The translations under genes and the position numbers were made by a program. A stretch of DNA of 64,000 bases, taken from Nocardioides kongjuensis (GTDB lineage: Bacteria > Actinomycetota > Actinomycetes > Propionibacteriales > Nocardioidaceae). Under the pieces are notes generated by a model, which was given only the letters and a program-made list of their open reading frames with translations, was not told the DNA's origin and ran no database searches. The stretch covers positions 186,001 through 250,000 of the forward strand of contig NZ_JACCBF010000001.1 of assembly GCF_013409625.1 (NCBI RefSeq), in the 5' to 3' direction. The stretch's first letter is position 1. Each line of letters begins with the position of its first letter. Positions 7,812 through 16,965 of this stretch are shown here, piece after piece.

Positions 7812-8534
7812 TCAGGAAGTGGGGCCGAACCATCCCGGCGCGGCCGTCGTGAACTCATCGGGACGCAGGTCCCCGGCACCGTCGGGGATGACGGCGAGGA
7901 CCGGGACACCGGTCAGGCGGGTCAGGTCGGTGCGGTTGCACGTCTCGGCCACGCCGGGCTCGGCCGGCCAGGCGCCGATGACCAGGCCCGCGGGCTCGAC
8001 CTGGACCGCCCGCAGCGCAGTGGTGGTCAGCTCGGTGTGGTTGAGCGTGCCGAGACCCGCACGGGTGACGACGACGACCTCCACGGGTGAGGAGACGACG
8101 TCGTCCGGTCCCCGGCGGCGCAGGGCGAAGGTCAGGTCGCGGGCGAGGTCGAGCAGGGTGCCGCCCTCGGTGTCGAGGCGGACCAGCAGGCCGCCCGCGC
8201 CCTCGACCAGCACGAGGTCGTAGTCCGGGAGCAGCTCGCGGATCCGGGTGACGTGCTCGCGCACGGTCGGGATGGCCACGCCCTGGCGGCGCGCGGCGGT
8301 GTCGGGCGCGAGCGGCTCGTCGAGCGCGACCAGCTGGACCGTGTCGGCGCCGGTGAGGCGGGCGACCGTGTCGACGTCGGGCACGTCCGGGTCGGCGCCG
8401 CCCACGCCGGTCTGCACCGGCTTCACGACGAGCACCCGGTCTCCGGCCGCGACCGCACGGGCCGCAAGAGCAGCGGTGGCGACGGTCTTCCCGACCCCGG
8501 TGTCGGTGCCGGTCACCACCACGACGCGCGTCAC
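7812..8534 (-). CDS. bioD: Dethiobiotin synthetase
   Basis: BioD closes the ureido ring of dethiobiotin from 7,8-diaminopelargonate, CO2 and ATP. The 240-residue protein has the P-loop GTDTGVGKT (residues 9-17), the KPVQTG motif and VEGAGGLLV. The GTG at 8534 is the start: it overlaps the bioF stop as GTGA, and the frame upstream is a shadow of bioF. It is the last gene of bioB-bioA-bioF-bioD. Expression should follow the BioQ-type operator in front of bioB. Confidence 0.95.
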   Translation of the reverse strand: MTRVVVVTGTDTGVGKTVATAALAARAVAAGDRVLVVKPVQTGVGGADPDVPDVDTVARLTGADTVQLVALDEPLAPDTAARRQGVAIPTVREHVTRIRELLPDYDLVLVEGAGGLLVRLDTEGGTLLDLARDLTFALRRRGPDDVVSSPVEVVVVTRAGLGTLNHTELTTTALRAVQVEPAGLVIGAWPAEPGVAETCNRTDLTRLTGVPVLAVIPDGAGDLRPDEFTTAAPGWFGPTS

Positions 8535-9658
8535 TGGTGCTCCTTCACGAGGTCGACGAGCACCTCGACCGCCCGCGCCCAGTCGTCCTCGGGAACTCCC
8601 GCGGTGACGGTGATCCGCAGCCGCGAGATGCCGTCGGGGACCGACGGTGGCCGGAAGCAGCCGACCCGCAACCCGGCCTCCAGGGCCGCGGCCTGGGCGG
8701 CGACGGCGGCCTGTGGCGAGGACATCGGCACCGAGAGCACCGCGCCCGCAGGGGCCACGACGCCGAGGATGTCGGCGAGGGAGGCGACCCGGGTCCGTAC
8801 GGTCGCGCCCAGCTCGGGCCGCGCGCGGATCGCCCGCAGCGCGGCCAGCGCGCCCGCGGTCGGGGCCGGCGCGAGGCCGGTGTCGAAGATGAACGGACGG
8901 GCCCGGTTGACGAGGTGCTCGCGCAGCGCGGACGAGCCGAGCATGGCCCCACCCTGGGCGCCGAGCGACTTCGACAGGGTCGCGGTCACGACGACGTGGG
9001 GGAGCCCGGCGAGCCCGAGCGTGGCGACGAGCCCGGGCCCGTGGACACCGACGCCGTGGGCCTCGTCGACGACCAGCAGGGCGTCGTACTGCTCGCACAG
9101 GGCGGCGAGCTCGACCAGTGGTGCGGCGTCGCCGAGCACGGAGTAGACCGACTCGACGAGCACCATCGCCCGCTCACCGGCCTCGGCGGCGGCCGCCAGG
9201 CCGGCGTGGACGGCGTCGACGTCGCTGTGAGGTACGACGCTCAGCCGGGCTCGCGACAGCCGGACGGCATCGACCAGCGAGGCGTGGATGTGGGCGTCCG
9301 AGAGCACCCGGGTGGTGCGGTCCGCGAGGGCGGTCACCACCGCCAGGTTGGCGTGGTAGCCGGTCGAGAGGACCAGTGCCGCCGGCTGCCCGAGGTAGTC
9401 GGCGAGCTCGAGCTCGAGCTCCTCGTGCAGGACGAAGGTGCCGGTCACCAGGCGGGACGCGCTGGCGCTCGATCCCCACCGGAGCGCGGCGTCCGCGGCC
9501 GCCCGCCGGACCTCGGGGTCGCGCGCGAGGCCGAGGTAGTCGTTGCCGGCGAGGTCGATGGTCGCGTCGTCGGCCGCCCAGGCGCGCAGCCGCCGGGTCA
9601 GGCCCGCGGCCTCCCGCTGCCCGGCCTCTGCCTCCAGCCACTTCTCCCAGGTGGTCAT
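8531..9658 (-). CDS. bioF: 8-amino-7-oxononanoate synthase
   Basis: BioF is a PLP enzyme that condenses pimeloyl-ACP (or -CoA) with L-alanine, the first step of ring assembly in biotin synthesis. The 375-residue protein is of normal length. It shows the [13 protein letters not shown] cofactor-binding segment and the PLP lysine in [12 protein letters not shown]. The ATG at 9658 overlaps the bioA stop as ATGA, and the stop overlaps the bioD start as GTGA. The gene is therefore translationally coupled on both sides. Confidence 0.95.
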   Translation of the reverse strand: MTTWEKWLEAEAGQREAAGLTRRLRAWAADDATIDLAGNDYLGLARDPEVRRAAADAALRWGSSASASRLVTGTFVLHEELELELADYLGQPAALVLSTGYHANLAVVTALADRTTRVLSDAHIHASLVDAVRLSRARLSVVPHSDVDAVHAGLAAAAEAGERAMVLVESVYSVLGDAAPLVELAALCEQYDALLVVDEAHGVGVHGPGLVATLGLAGLPHVVVTATLSKSLGAQGGAMLGSSALREHLVNRARPFIFDTGLAPAPTAGALAALRAIRARPELGATVRTRVASLADILGVVAPAGAVLSVPMSSPQAAVAAQAAALEAGLRVGCFRPPSVPDGISRLRITVTAGVPEDDWARAVEVLVDLVKEHQ

Positions 9659-10947
9659 CCGGCCTTCACCGCCTCCGTCATGCCGCCGATGAGCTGGTCG
9701 ATCGCGTCCGGCCCGGCGACGTACGGCGGCATCGCGTACACCAGGTCCCGGAAGGGGCGCAGCCACACGCCCGCGGCGAGCGCGGCGTCGGTGGCGGCGA
9801 CGACGTCGACGAGGTGGTCGAGCTGCACGATGCCGACGGCGCCGATGGTGCGGACGTCGGCCACGCCGGGCAGGTCGCGCAGGGGAGCGAGCCCGGCGCT
9901 CAGCTGGTCGCCGATCGCGGTGACCGTCGCCCTCCAGTCGGAGGCGAGCAGCAGGTCGATCGACGCGCTCGCCACGGCGCAGGCGAGCGGGTTCCCCATG
10001 AAGGTCGGACCGTGCATGACGACCCCCGCCTCGCTGCCGGAGATGCCGCGGGCGACGGCGTCGGTCGTGATCACGGCGGCGAGGGTCAGGTAGCCGCCGG
10101 TCAGTGCCTTGCCCAGGCACAGCACGTCGGGCGTGACGAGCTCGCTGACGAACAGGTGGCCGGTGCGGCCGAAGCCGGTCGCGATCTCGTCGAACACCAG
10201 CAGCAGGCCGTGCTCGTCGGCCACCTCGCGCAGCACCTGCAGACAGGCGACGGGGTAGGGCCACATGCCGCCGGCGCCCTGCAGCAGCGGCTCGACGATG
10301 ATGCCGGCCAGCTCGTGGGCGTGCTGCTCCGCGAGGCTGCGCACGGCGTCGGCCCAGTCCGCGACGGCCGTCGGGTCGGCGTCGTACGACGGCGGCCGGG
10401 GCGCAAACACCTGCTCCGGAAGGAGTCCCGCCCACAGCGAGTGCATCCCGCCGATCGGGTCGGTGACGCTCATGCAGTCGAAGGTGTCGCCGTGGTAGCC
10501 CCCGAGCACGGTGAGCATGCGGGTGCGCTCGGGCCGGCCGACCCCGCGCTGGTACTGCAGCACCATCTTGATTGCGACCTCGACGCTCACCGAGCCGGAG
10601 TCGGCGAGGAAGACCCGCTCCAGCGGTGCCGGGGTGATCTCGACGAGGCGCCGGCCCAGCTCCACCGCGGGCTCGTGGGTGAGGCCGCCGAACATGACGT
10701 GGCTGAACCGGCCGGCCTGCTCGGCGACCGCGGCGTCGAGCGCCGGGTGCCGGTAGCCGTGGATCGCCGACCACCACGACGACATCCCGTCCACGACCCA
10801 CCGGCCGTCGACCTCCAGCTCCCAGCCGCGGGCGGCCGTGACCAGCCGGACCGGGGTCGGCTCGGTCATCGAGGTGTAGGGGTGCCAGAGGTGCTCGCGG
10901 TCGAAGGCGAGGGTTTCGACGAGCTCGGTCACCGGGAGATCAGCCAT
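9655..10947 (-). CDS. bioA: Adenosylmethionine-8-amino-7-oxononanoate aminotransferase
   Basis: BioA transfers the amino group of S-adenosylmethionine to KAPA to form 7,8-diaminopelargonate. The 430-residue class III aminotransferase has the N-terminal HLWHPYTSM motif typical of Bio[12 protein letters not shown], the [12 protein letters not shown] segment and the PLP lysine in [10 protein letters not shown] chose ATG 10947 (MADLPV), with TGAGGT as ribosome site. The in-frame extension to 10989 runs into bioB. It lies ten bases after the bioB stop and overlaps bioF by four. Confidence 0.95.
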   Translation of the reverse strand: MADLPVTELVETLAFDREHLWHPYTSMTEPTPVRLVTAARGWELEVDGRWVVDGMSSWWSAIHGYRHPALDAAVAEQAGRFSHVMFGGLTHEPAVELGRRLVEITPAPLERVFLADSGSVSVEVAIKMVLQYQRGVGRPERTRMLTVLGGYHGDTFDCMSVTDPIGGMHSLWAGLLPEQVFAPRPPSYDADPTAVADWADAVRSLAEQHAHELAGIIVEPLLQGAGGMWPYPVACLQVLREVADEHGLLLVFDEIATGFGRTGHLFVSELVTPDVLCLGKALTGGYLTLAAVITTDAVARGISGSEAGVVMHGPTFMGNPLACAVASASIDLLLASDWRATVTAIGDQLSAGLAPLRDLPGVADVRTIGAVGIVQLDHLVDVVAATDAALAAGVWLRPFRDLVYAMPPYVAGPDAIDQLIGGMTEAVKAG

Positions 10948-10957
10948 CACGGCAACC

Positions 10958-12166
10958 TCAGGCGTTGGCGGCGACCTCGGTGCCCGCACCTCGCGTGCGG
11001 ATCACCGGCTTGTTGTCAGCCTTGGTGTCAGCCCTGTCGGCGGCGACCGAGCAGCCGCCGCAGCCGTCGCCGCACCCGGTGCCGGCCGCCGAGCCGCACG
11101 GGGTCGTCGCGTGGGCACGGTGGGTCACGCCGGCCTCGTGGGAGGCGATCAGCTCGTCGAAGGCGCCCTGGTCCATGCCCAGGATCGAGAAGCCGTTGTC
11201 GCGCAGCATGTGCAGGTCGGTCAGCGCGTCCTGGCCCTCGGAGGTGAGGTAGTCGCCGAGGAAGATCGAGTTCGCGACCTGCAGGGCGGTGGCCTGCAGC
11301 GTGCGCAGGTGCATCTCGCGGCCGCCGGCGATGCGGATCTCCTTGTCGGGGCACACGAAGCGCGCCATCGTCAGGATCTTCACGCAGCGGATGGGGGAGA
11401 GCTCCCAGGTGTTCTGGTACGGCGTCCCGTCGAACGGCATCAGGAAGTTCACCGGGATCGAGTCGGTGTCCAGCGCCTTCAGCGCGAACAGCGCCTCGAC
11501 CAGCTGCTCGTCGGTCTCGCCGAGACCCGCGATCAGGCCGGAGCACGGCGACAGACCGGCGTCCTTGGCCTTGCCGATGGTGTCCACGCGGTCGTCGTAC
11601 GTGTGCGTCTGGACGATGTTGTCGTGGTGCGACTCGGCCGTGTTGATGTTGTGGTTGTAGGCGTCGACACCCGCTGCCTTGAGCCGCGCGGCCTGCCCGT
11701 CCTTGAGCAGGCCGAGGCAGGCGCAGACCTCGACGCCGTCGTACTCGTCCTTGAGGGCCTCGGTCATCTCCACGACCTTGTCGATGTCGCGCTCGGAGGG
11801 ACCGCGGCCCGACGACACCATGCAGACCCGGGTCGCGCCGCCGCGCAGGCCGGCGCCGGCCTGCTTGAGGGTCTCCTCCTTGGAGAGCCAGGAGTACTTG
11901 AGGATCGGCGCCTCGGAGCCCATCGCCTGCGAGCAGTAGTTGCAGTTCTCGGGGCACAGGCCGGACTTGAGGTTGACCAGGTAGTTGACCTTGACCGTGT
12001 TGCCGAAGTGCTCGCGCCGCAGTCGCGCCCCTGCTGCGACGACCGACATCAGGTCGGCGTCCGGCGCCCGGAGCACGGCGAGCGCGTCGGCCTCGGTGGC
12101 TGCGCCTCCGCCGAGGATGCGGGTGGCCAGCTCGTCGAAGTTCGGGGCGGTCGTCGTGGTGGTCAT
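10958..12166 (-). CDS. bioB: Biotin synthase with a cysteine-rich C-terminal tail
   Basis: BioB is a radical-SAM enzyme that inserts sulfur into dethiobiotin. The 402-residue protein has the SAM cluster motif Cys71-x3-Cys75-x2-Cys78. The residues corresponding to the ligands of the auxiliary [2Fe-2S] cluster appear conserved (Cys in RVCMVSS, EVCACLG and LSPCSG, Arg in GGREMH). It is some 50 residues longer than the E. coli enzyme. The extra tail (about 350-402) holds Cys357, Cys365, Cys369 and Cys372, the last three again spaced CX3CX2C. The gene heads the bio operon. A TATCCT -10 and a BioQ-type palindrome lie upstream, with GAGGAG as ribosome site. Confidence 0.95.
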   Translation of the reverse strand: MTTTTTAPNFDELATRILGGGAATEADALAVLRAPDADLMSVVAAGARLRREHFGNTVKVNYLVNLKSGLCPENCNYCSQAMGSEAPILKYSWLSKEETLKQAGAGLRGGATRVCMVSSGRGPSERDIDKVVEMTEALKDEYDGVEVCACLGLLKDGQAARLKAAGVDAYNHNINTAESHHDNIVQTHTYDDRVDTIGKAKDAGLSPCSGLIAGLGETDEQLVEALFALKALDTDSIPVNFLMPFDGTPYQNTWELSPIRCVKILTMARFVCPDKEIRIAGGREMHLRTLQATALQVANSIFLGDYLTSEGQDALTDLHMLRDNGFSILGMDQGAFDELIASHEAGVTHRAHATTPCGSAAGTGCGDGCGGCSVAADRADTKADNKPVIRTRGAGTEVAANA

Positions 12167-12191
12167 GGTGCTCCTCGTGCGGTCCTGGATC

Positions 12192-12214
12192 CGACCTGAA
12201 CGGTGTTCAGGTCG
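12192..12214. promoter_or_regulatory. BioQ-type operator in front of bioB
   Basis: Ten-base arms CGACCTGAAC (12192-12201) and GTTCAGGTCG (12205-12214) are perfectly inverted around GGT. The core TGAACGGTGTTCA recurs exactly at 14199-14211 between bioY and the TetR gene. It covers the expected transcription start of bioB, so a bound repressor would block transcription. Confidence 0.88.
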
Positions 12215-12217
12215 CTC

Positions 12218-12223
12218 AGGATA
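12218..12223 (-). promoter_or_regulatory. -10 element of the bioB promoter
   Basis: TATCCT on the minus strand lies just upstream of the operator, about 52 bases before the bioB ATG. Confidence 0.5.
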
Positions 12224-12259
12224 GCCGGGATCCGCGGCTTTGGGGAGAGGTGAGCGCCG

Positions 12260-12871
12260 TCAGTCGTCGCCGAGGCCCCGCGCGTGCAGCGCGTCCCCGG
12301 TGGCCCGGGCGTGCGCGACGACCCGGATGACGAGCGGCGTGAGGTAGGCGCGCGGGTTGCGCTCGAGCCCCCGCGCGCGGGCGGCGTCGCGGGTCTCGCC
12401 GGCGATGGCGAGCGTGAGCGGGATGCCGCGGATCATCAACGAGAAGGCGAGCGCGACCAGCTCCGGGTTGACGCCGAGTCGGCGCAACGGCCCGAGCCAG
12501 CGGGTGATCGCGTCGACCATCCGCTCGACGGACGTGGTCGTGGTGAAGGCGGTGGCCAGCAGCAGGAGCGCGACGAGGGCGCCGACGACGACGAAGGCGT
12601 GCTCGGCACCCCGCTGCCAGGTCTGGTAGGCCGCCAGCAGGGTCATCGCGACCGCGACCCCGCGCAGTGCCCGCAGCACCCGGCCGAGGCGGACGCCGGC
12701 GATCGCGCAGCAGGCCACCGCCAGCCCGAGCAGCCCCGCGGTGGTCGGGACCCCGCGGAAGGCCACCGCGACCACGCTGAGCACCAGCAGGCCGAGCAGC
12801 TTCGCGCCGACGGGCAGCCGGTGGAGCACGGAGGTGCCCGGCTGGTAGTCGCCGAGCGGACTGGCGGTCAC
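12260..12871 (-). CDS. bioN: Biotin ECF transporter transmembrane component (EcfT/BioN)
   Basis: This is the coupling membrane protein of an energy-coupling-factor transporter. It joins the BioY substrate subunit to the ATPase. The 203-residue CbiQ/EcfT-family protein has several hydrophobic helices and two copies of the family Ala-Arg-Gly coupling motif (ARARGLE and ALHARGLG) that contact the ATPase. Its start overlaps the bioM stop as ATGA. It is the last gene of bioY-bioM-bioN, next to the biotin synthesis operon. Confidence 0.9.
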   Translation of the reverse strand: MTASPLGDYQPGTSVLHRLPVGAKLLGLLVLSVVAVAFRGVPTTAGLLGLAVACCAIAGVRLGRVLRALRGVAVAMTLLAAYQTWQRGAEHAFVVVGALVALLLLATAFTTTTSVERMVDAITRWLGPLRRLGVNPELVALAFSLMIRGIPLTLAIAGETRDAARARGLERNPRAYLTPLVIRVVAHARATGDALHARGLGDD

Positions 12872-13569
12872 CCCGCGCTCGCGCGGTAGTGGTCGACGAC
12901 CTCGCCGGGTGCGCCGTCCGCGACGACCGCGCCGTCGTCGACGAGGAGCGCCCGGTCGCAGCGCAGTGCCAGGTCGAGGTCGTGGGTGGCGAGCACCAGC
13001 TGCTGGGGGAGGCCGAGCAGCAGGTCGCCGATCATCCGGGCGTTGCGCAGGTCGAGCAGCGTGGTCGGCTCGTCGGCCACCAGGATCGCCGGCTCGGTCG
13101 CGAGGACCCCGGCCAGGGCGAGCAGCTGGCGCTGGCCGCCGGACAGCGTGTGCACGCTGCGGTCGGCCAGCTCGTCGAGCCCGTACGACGCCAGCACCGC
13201 CCGCGCGGCGAGCGTCCGCTCCTCGCGCCCGCGCACCTGGTGGCGCAGCGACAGAGCGACGTCCTCGACGACGGTCGGCATGACCAGCTGGGCGCTCGGG
13301 TCGGTGAAGACGAAGCCGACACGGCGTCGTACCTCCCGGCCCTTCCTCGCCACGTCGAGTCCGTCGACGCTGACCCGGCCGGACGTCGGCTCGACGAGCC
13401 CGTTGACCAGTCGGGCGAGGGTCGACTTGCCCGAGCCGTTGGGGCCGATCAGCGCGATCCGCTGCTCGGTGAGGTCGAGCGTGGTCTCCCGCAGGACGGT
13501 GACCTCGGGAGCCGGGCCGCCGGGCGTCGCGGCCCGGACGACGACCCGGTCGAGCTCGATCCGGCTCAC
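12868..13569 (-). CDS. bioM: Biotin ECF transporter ATP-binding component (BioM)
   Basis: This ABC ATPase powers biotin uptake through BioN and BioY. The 233-residue protein shows Walker A GPNGSGKST, the signature LSGGQRQ, Walker B ILVADEPT and the switch His in ATHDLD. It overlaps bioY upstream and bioN downstream by four bases each, indicating translational coupling and equal supply of subunits. Substrate specificity for biotin comes from the neighbouring BioY. Confidence 0.93.
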   Translation of the reverse strand: MSRIELDRVVVRAATPGGPAPEVTVLRETTLDLTEQRIALIGPNGSGKSTLARLVNGLVEPTSGRVSVDGLDVARKGREVRRRVGFVFTDPSAQLVMPTVVEDVALSLRHQVRGREERTLAARAVLASYGLDELADRSVHTLSGGQRQLLALAGVLATEPAILVADEPTTLLDLRNARMIGDLLLGLPQQLVLATHDLDLALRCDRALLVDDGAVVADGAPGEVVDHYRASAG

Positions 13570-14156
13570 GCCGCGGAGGTCTCCTCGACCTCGGCGGGGC
13601 GGGTGCGGGCCGCGAGGTCGGGGAACGCGCGGTGCACGGCCGTGGCGACGAGCGCCATCACCACGTTCTTGGCGATGTCACCGGGGAAGTAGGCGGCGTC
13701 GAAGCCGAACGCCTCCTTGAGGCTGAGGTCCGCGCGCCAGGCGAGGTTGAGCGGTCCGAGGGTGTGCACCACGAGGAAGCTGCTCAGCAGGCCGCAGGTG
13801 AACACGAACGCGAACTGGGTGGCGTTGTGGCGGTTGCGGTAGACGAGGAAGCCGCACAGCGCGGCCGCGATCGGGAACGCGACGAGGTAGCCGGCGGTGA
13901 CGCCGCTGTAGTGCGAGATGCCGGACGCGCCGCCGGAGTAGATCGGCAGCACCAGGCCCGCGACCAGGTAGAGCACCACGCACAGGAAGCCGCGCACGGG
14001 GCCGAGCACGGCGCCCGCGAGAAGCACGCCGAAGGTCTGCAGCGAGTACGGGACGCCGATGCCGGTCTTGATGTCCGGCAGGATGGCGCACACCGCGATG
14101 AGCGCGGCGAAGCCGGCGATCAGGGCGACGTCGGTGGTGGGGGTACGGCGGGTCAT
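13566..14156 (-). CDS. bioY: Biotin transporter substrate-binding subunit BioY
   Basis: BioY is the integral membrane S-component that binds biotin. The 196-residue protein has about six hydrophobic helices and the BioY features SLQTFGVLLAGAVLGPVRG, LVAGLVLPIYSGG and SGVTAGYLVAFP. It is the first gene of bioY-bioM-bioN. It is transcribed away from the TetR gene at 14272, and a BioQ-type operator lies 43 bases upstream of its start. Confidence 0.95.
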   Translation of the reverse strand: MTRRTPTTDVALIAGFAALIAVCAILPDIKTGIGVPYSLQTFGVLLAGAVLGPVRGFLCVVLYLVAGLVLPIYSGGASGISHYSGVTAGYLVAFPIAAALCGFLVYRNRHNATQFAFVFTCGLLSSFLVVHTLGPLNLAWRADLSLKEAFGFDAAYFPGDIAKNVVMALVATAVHRAFPDLAARTRPAEVEETSAA

Positions 14157-14198
14157 CGGGTCACTCTCGGTTCCGGGGGGCGCATGGTGTCGCGCAGT

Positions 14199-14211
14199 TG
14201 AACGGTGTTCA
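14199..14211. promoter_or_regulatory. BioQ-type operator between bioY and bioQ
   Basis: TGAACGGTGTTCA is identical to the core of the bioB operator. It sits in the 115-base divergent region and just upstream of TAGGCT (14215-14220), a good -10 for the TetR gene. One bound repressor could therefore control both directions. Confidence 0.85.
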
Positions 14212-14271
14212 GGTTAGGCTGGGTGTCGCACCGGGGTCAACGCGGCCCCGCACGGGACGAGGAGCTGCAGG

Positions 14272-14772
14272 GTGCGGTACCGCAGGGACGACGTGGTCGC
14301 GCGGGCGATCGAGGTGCTCGACGCGCACGGCCTCGACGCGCTGTCCATGCGCCGTCTCGCCGGCGACCTCGGCGTCCAGCCCGGCGCGCTCTACCACCAC
14401 TTCACCAACAAGGACGCGCTGCTCGCCGCCATCGCCGACGAGATCCTGCGCCGCGGCCGGCGTCCGGCCGAGATCATGGCCTGGGACGCGGAGGTGCAGC
14501 TGCTCTGCCTCGGCCTGCGCGACGCGATGCGCCGGCACCGCGACGGCGCCGTCCTCATCGCCCAGGTCAACCGCGCCGACGCCGAGGCCCTCGAGCGCCC
14601 GTTGCGTGACGCGCTCGAGCGCGCCGGCGCCGGCGCCGACCTCGCCGGGGTGGGTGCCCGCACGCTGCTGCGCTACGTGCTCTCCCACGAGGACGATACG
14701 GACGCCGACTTCGCCCTCGGCCTCGGCCTGCTGCTCGACGGACTGCGCCAGCGGCTCACTCCGGGAACGTGA
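14272..14772 (+). CDS. bioQ: TetR-family biotin regulator (BioQ)
   Basis: This 166-residue TetR protein has a helix-turn-helix at about residues 10-55 (LSMRRLAGDLGVQPGALYHHFTNK). BioQ is the known TetR-type biotin repressor of actinobacteria and binds TGAAC-N3-GTTCA-like sites. The gene is divergent from bioYMN, and identical palindromes lie before bioY/bioQ and bioB, which supports the assignment. The GTG start at 14272 has GAGGAG eight bases upstream. The 3' end overlaps the convergent anti-sigma-like gene by 17 bases. Confidence 0.85.
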   Translation: MRYRRDDVVARAIEVLDAHGLDALSMRRLAGDLGVQPGALYHHFTNKDALLAAIADEILRRGRRPAEIMAWDAEVQLLCLGLRDAMRRHRDGAVLIAQVNRADAEALERPLRDALERAGAGADLAGVGARTLLRYVLSHEDDTDADFALGLGLLLDGLRQRLTPGT

Positions 14773-15559
14773 TGGACTGGACGATCTCCCGGATGGCGCT
14801 GGGAGGATCGCCCGCACACGGATCGCACATGCTCTGCAGGACCACCCGCCGGCCGCCCGCGTCGAGGATCCACCACTCGCCGACGTAGCTCGGCGTGACG
14901 TTGTTGTTGGTGCCGTCGATGCCGGGCAGGTTGACCTGTCCGTCGCGGCAGATGGGGGCGTCGAAGTCGGGATCGATCCGCATCAGCAGGTACTGGCCCT
15001 GGGCGCCGCCGATCGTGACGGGCTCGGGAGGCGAGACCTGCAGGCCGGGCTGGGTGCGGATCGCCTCGACGAGGTCGGCGACGGTGGGTCCGACGCGAGT
15101 GATGCCGTCACCGTGGCACGGGTCCTCGGCCACGCCGTACCGTTCGGTGGCCGCCTCCACCTTCAGCAGGCCGTTCGACGTCAGGATGTAGAGGCCGCCG
15201 ACCTCGGCACGGGTGCCGGACGGGAGGTCGACGTCGAGGGCGAGGGTGTCGCTGAGCGGGAAGCGGTAGCGGCCTTCGTCGAGGGCGGGCGGCTCCTCTC
15301 CGACGGCGGACGTCGGCAGGGCGCGCACACCGTCGGGGAGCACCACGACCGGTGTCGGGTCATGCACCGGCTCTGGGGGACCGGCCTCGTCGCGGGTGTG
15401 GAGGCCGATCCCGACCCCGGCGCCGACGACGGCGAGTGCCGCGGCGACTCCGGCGATCCGGTTGCGGCGGTCCCGGGAGCGGGCGGTGCGCACCAGCGAT
15501 TCGAAGGCGGGAGGCGAGACGTCCTCGCCGACCTCGCGCAGCGAGTTCCAGTCAGCCAT
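14756..15559 (-). CDS. Membrane-anchored anti-sigma-like protein with sensor domain
   Basis: This 267-residue protein has a cytosolic N-terminus (1-33), one transmembrane helix (about 35-53) and a large outer domain. It lies directly behind an ECF sigma gene, with an eight-base overlap, so it most likely holds that sigma factor inactive. No ZAS zinc motif is visible in the N-terminus. The outer domain (about 75-267) is closely similar to the lipoprotein encoded at 16090-16809. Shared features include GDGIT, GTNNNVTP, GEWWILD and a Cys pair in MCDPC. The signal sensed is unknown. Confidence 0.8.
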   Translation of the reverse strand: MADWNSLREVGEDVSPPAFESLVRTARSRDRRNRIAGVAAALAVVGAGVGIGLHTRDEAGPPEPVHDPTPVVVLPDGVRALPTSAVGEEPPALDEGRYRFPLSDTLALDVDLPSGTRAEVGGLYILTSNGLLKVEAATERYGVAEDPCHGDGITRVGPTVADLVEAIRTQPGLQVSPPEPVTIGGAQGQYLLMRIDPDFDAPICRDGQVNLPGIDGTNNNVTPSYVGEWWILDAGGRRVVLQSMCDPCAGDPPSAIREIVQSITFPE

Positions 15560-16055
15560 GGCTCGGCTCCTCCTTCTCCGCCAGCAGCTCGCCCAACCGG
15601 GCCCGGCCCCGGCCCAGGCGAGACTTCACGGTGCCGACCGGCAGGCCCAGGTCAGCGGCGATCTCGGCGACCGAGAGGTCGGCGAGGTGGTGCAGCACGA
15701 CGACCTCGCGCTGGCCTGCGTCGAGCAGGCCCAGCGCCGTCACGAGGGCGACGTGCTCCGGACCCACGTCGAGGGACGGCTGCGGCGGCCGCTCGGTGGC
15801 CTGGTGCCGCCGGACCACCGCGGCATGCCGCCAGCCGTGGTGCAGGCGGTGCAGCGCGACGGTCCGGATCCAGGCCTCCGGATTCTGCACGCTCACGAGG
15901 GTCCGGCGCTTGCGGATCGCCGTGATGAAGGCCTCCTGGACGGCGTCCTCTGCGTCGGCCATGACCCCGCAGATCGCGTACATCTGGACGACGAGGCGGC
16001 GGTAGCACCCCGCGTACAGCACGTCGAGATCGTCTGCCTCCCGCCTGCTGTCCAT
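15552..16055 (-). CDS. RNA polymerase ECF sigma factor (SigE-like family)
   Basis: This 167-residue group 4 sigma factor redirects RNA polymerase to a stress regulon. Region 2 (about residues 8-60, with YAICGVMADAEDAVQEAF) and region 4 (about 105-155, with LSVAEIAADLGLPVGTVKSRL) are clear. ATG 16055 is preferred because GGAGG lies five bases before it. The ATG at 16070 has no ribosome site. The coding end overlaps the anti-sigma-like gene by eight bases. Confidence 0.9.
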   Translation of the reverse strand: MDSRREADDLDVLYAGCYRRLVVQMYAICGVMADAEDAVQEAFITAIRKRRTLVSVQNPEAWIRTVALHRLHHGWRHAAVVRRHQATERPPQPSLDVGPEHVALVTALGLLDAGQREVVVLHHLADLSVAEIAADLGLPVGTVKSRLGRGRARLGELLAEKEEPSHG

Positions 16056-16089
16056 GAGCACCTCCGTCATCTGTGACCACGGTCCCGCG

Positions 16090-16809
16090 TCAGGGCGCTG
16101 CTGTGAAGGTGATGGTGTCGACGACCTCGCGAACGCGATCGGACGCGTCCGCTTCGCACGGGTCGCACATGCCCTGGAGGACGACTCGCCGGCCACCGGT
16201 GTCGAGGATCCACCACTCTCCGACGTAGGCGGGGGTGACGTTGTTGTTGGTGCCGTGGATGCCGGGCAGGTTCACCTGGTGGTCACGGCACGACGACACG
16301 TCGAAGGCCGGGTCGATCCGGACCCGTAGGTACGTGCCGGTTGCGCCGCCGAGCGTTTCAGGGCGCGGCCGGCTCACCTTGAGCCCGGGCTGGTGCCGGA
16401 TCGCCTTCACGAGGTCGGCCACGCGCGGCCCGACCGGCGTGATGCCGTCGCCGACACAGGGGTCGCTCGCCACGCCGTACCGATCGGTCGCGACCTCCGA
16501 CTTCAAGACGAAGTCAGGGGTCATCAGGTAGAGGCCGCCGCTGTCGCCCTCGCTCCCCGCGGGGAGGTCGATCTCGAAGGCCAGCGTCTCGTCGAGCGGG
16601 ACGTGGTACCGCCCCGCGACGAGCGAGGAGTCCTCGCCGGGCGCGGGCAGGAGCCGGGCGCCGTTCGGCAGCAGGCTCTCCTGCGCCGTGGCACTCGGGG
16701 TGGGCTCGCTCCCGGACGCCTTGGTGCCCTCGTCGTCGGAGCAGCCGGCGACCAGCGGCAGCAACGCCGCAGCGACCGCCACGCGGGCCGTGATCGTGCG
16801 TGATGACAT
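16090..16809 (-). CDS. Lipoprotein paralogue of the anti-sigma outer domain
   Basis: This 239-residue protein has a lipoprotein signal peptide with lipobox LVAGC, the lipidated residue being Cys23, so it sits outside the membrane. Its remaining length aligns without large gaps to the outer domain of the protein at 14756-15559, with about three fifths of positions identical by eye. Shared features are GDGIT, VNLPGI, GTNNNVTP, GEWWILD and MCDPC. It lacks the cytosolic part, so it cannot bind the sigma factor. AGGAGA precedes the ATG. It lies upstream of the sigma gene in the same direction. Function unknown; a decoy or co-sensor is one idea. Confidence 0.8.
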   Translation of the reverse strand: MSSRTITARVAVAAALLPLVAGCSDDEGTKASGSEPTPSATAQESLLPNGARLLPAPGEDSSLVAGRYHVPLDETLAFEIDLPAGSEGDSGGLYLMTPDFVLKSEVATDRYGVASDPCVGDGITPVGPRVADLVKAIRHQPGLKVSRPRPETLGGATGTYLRVRIDPAFDVSSCRDHQVNLPGIHGTNNNVTPAYVGEWWILDTGGRRVVLQGMCDPCEADASDRVREVVDTITFTAAP

Positions 16810-16965
16810 CGGAGTCTCCTGTCGTGGGTGGCGACGGACGCCGAGTCGTCCCTGACACACCGACGAGGTCCAGCGCCGCCGCTTGGTTCCCGCCGCGCCG
16901 CGGTCTTCTCGCGCCATGTGCGGGGTACGGCAGACTTGACGTGCTGGAAACAACAGGGAGGCACT

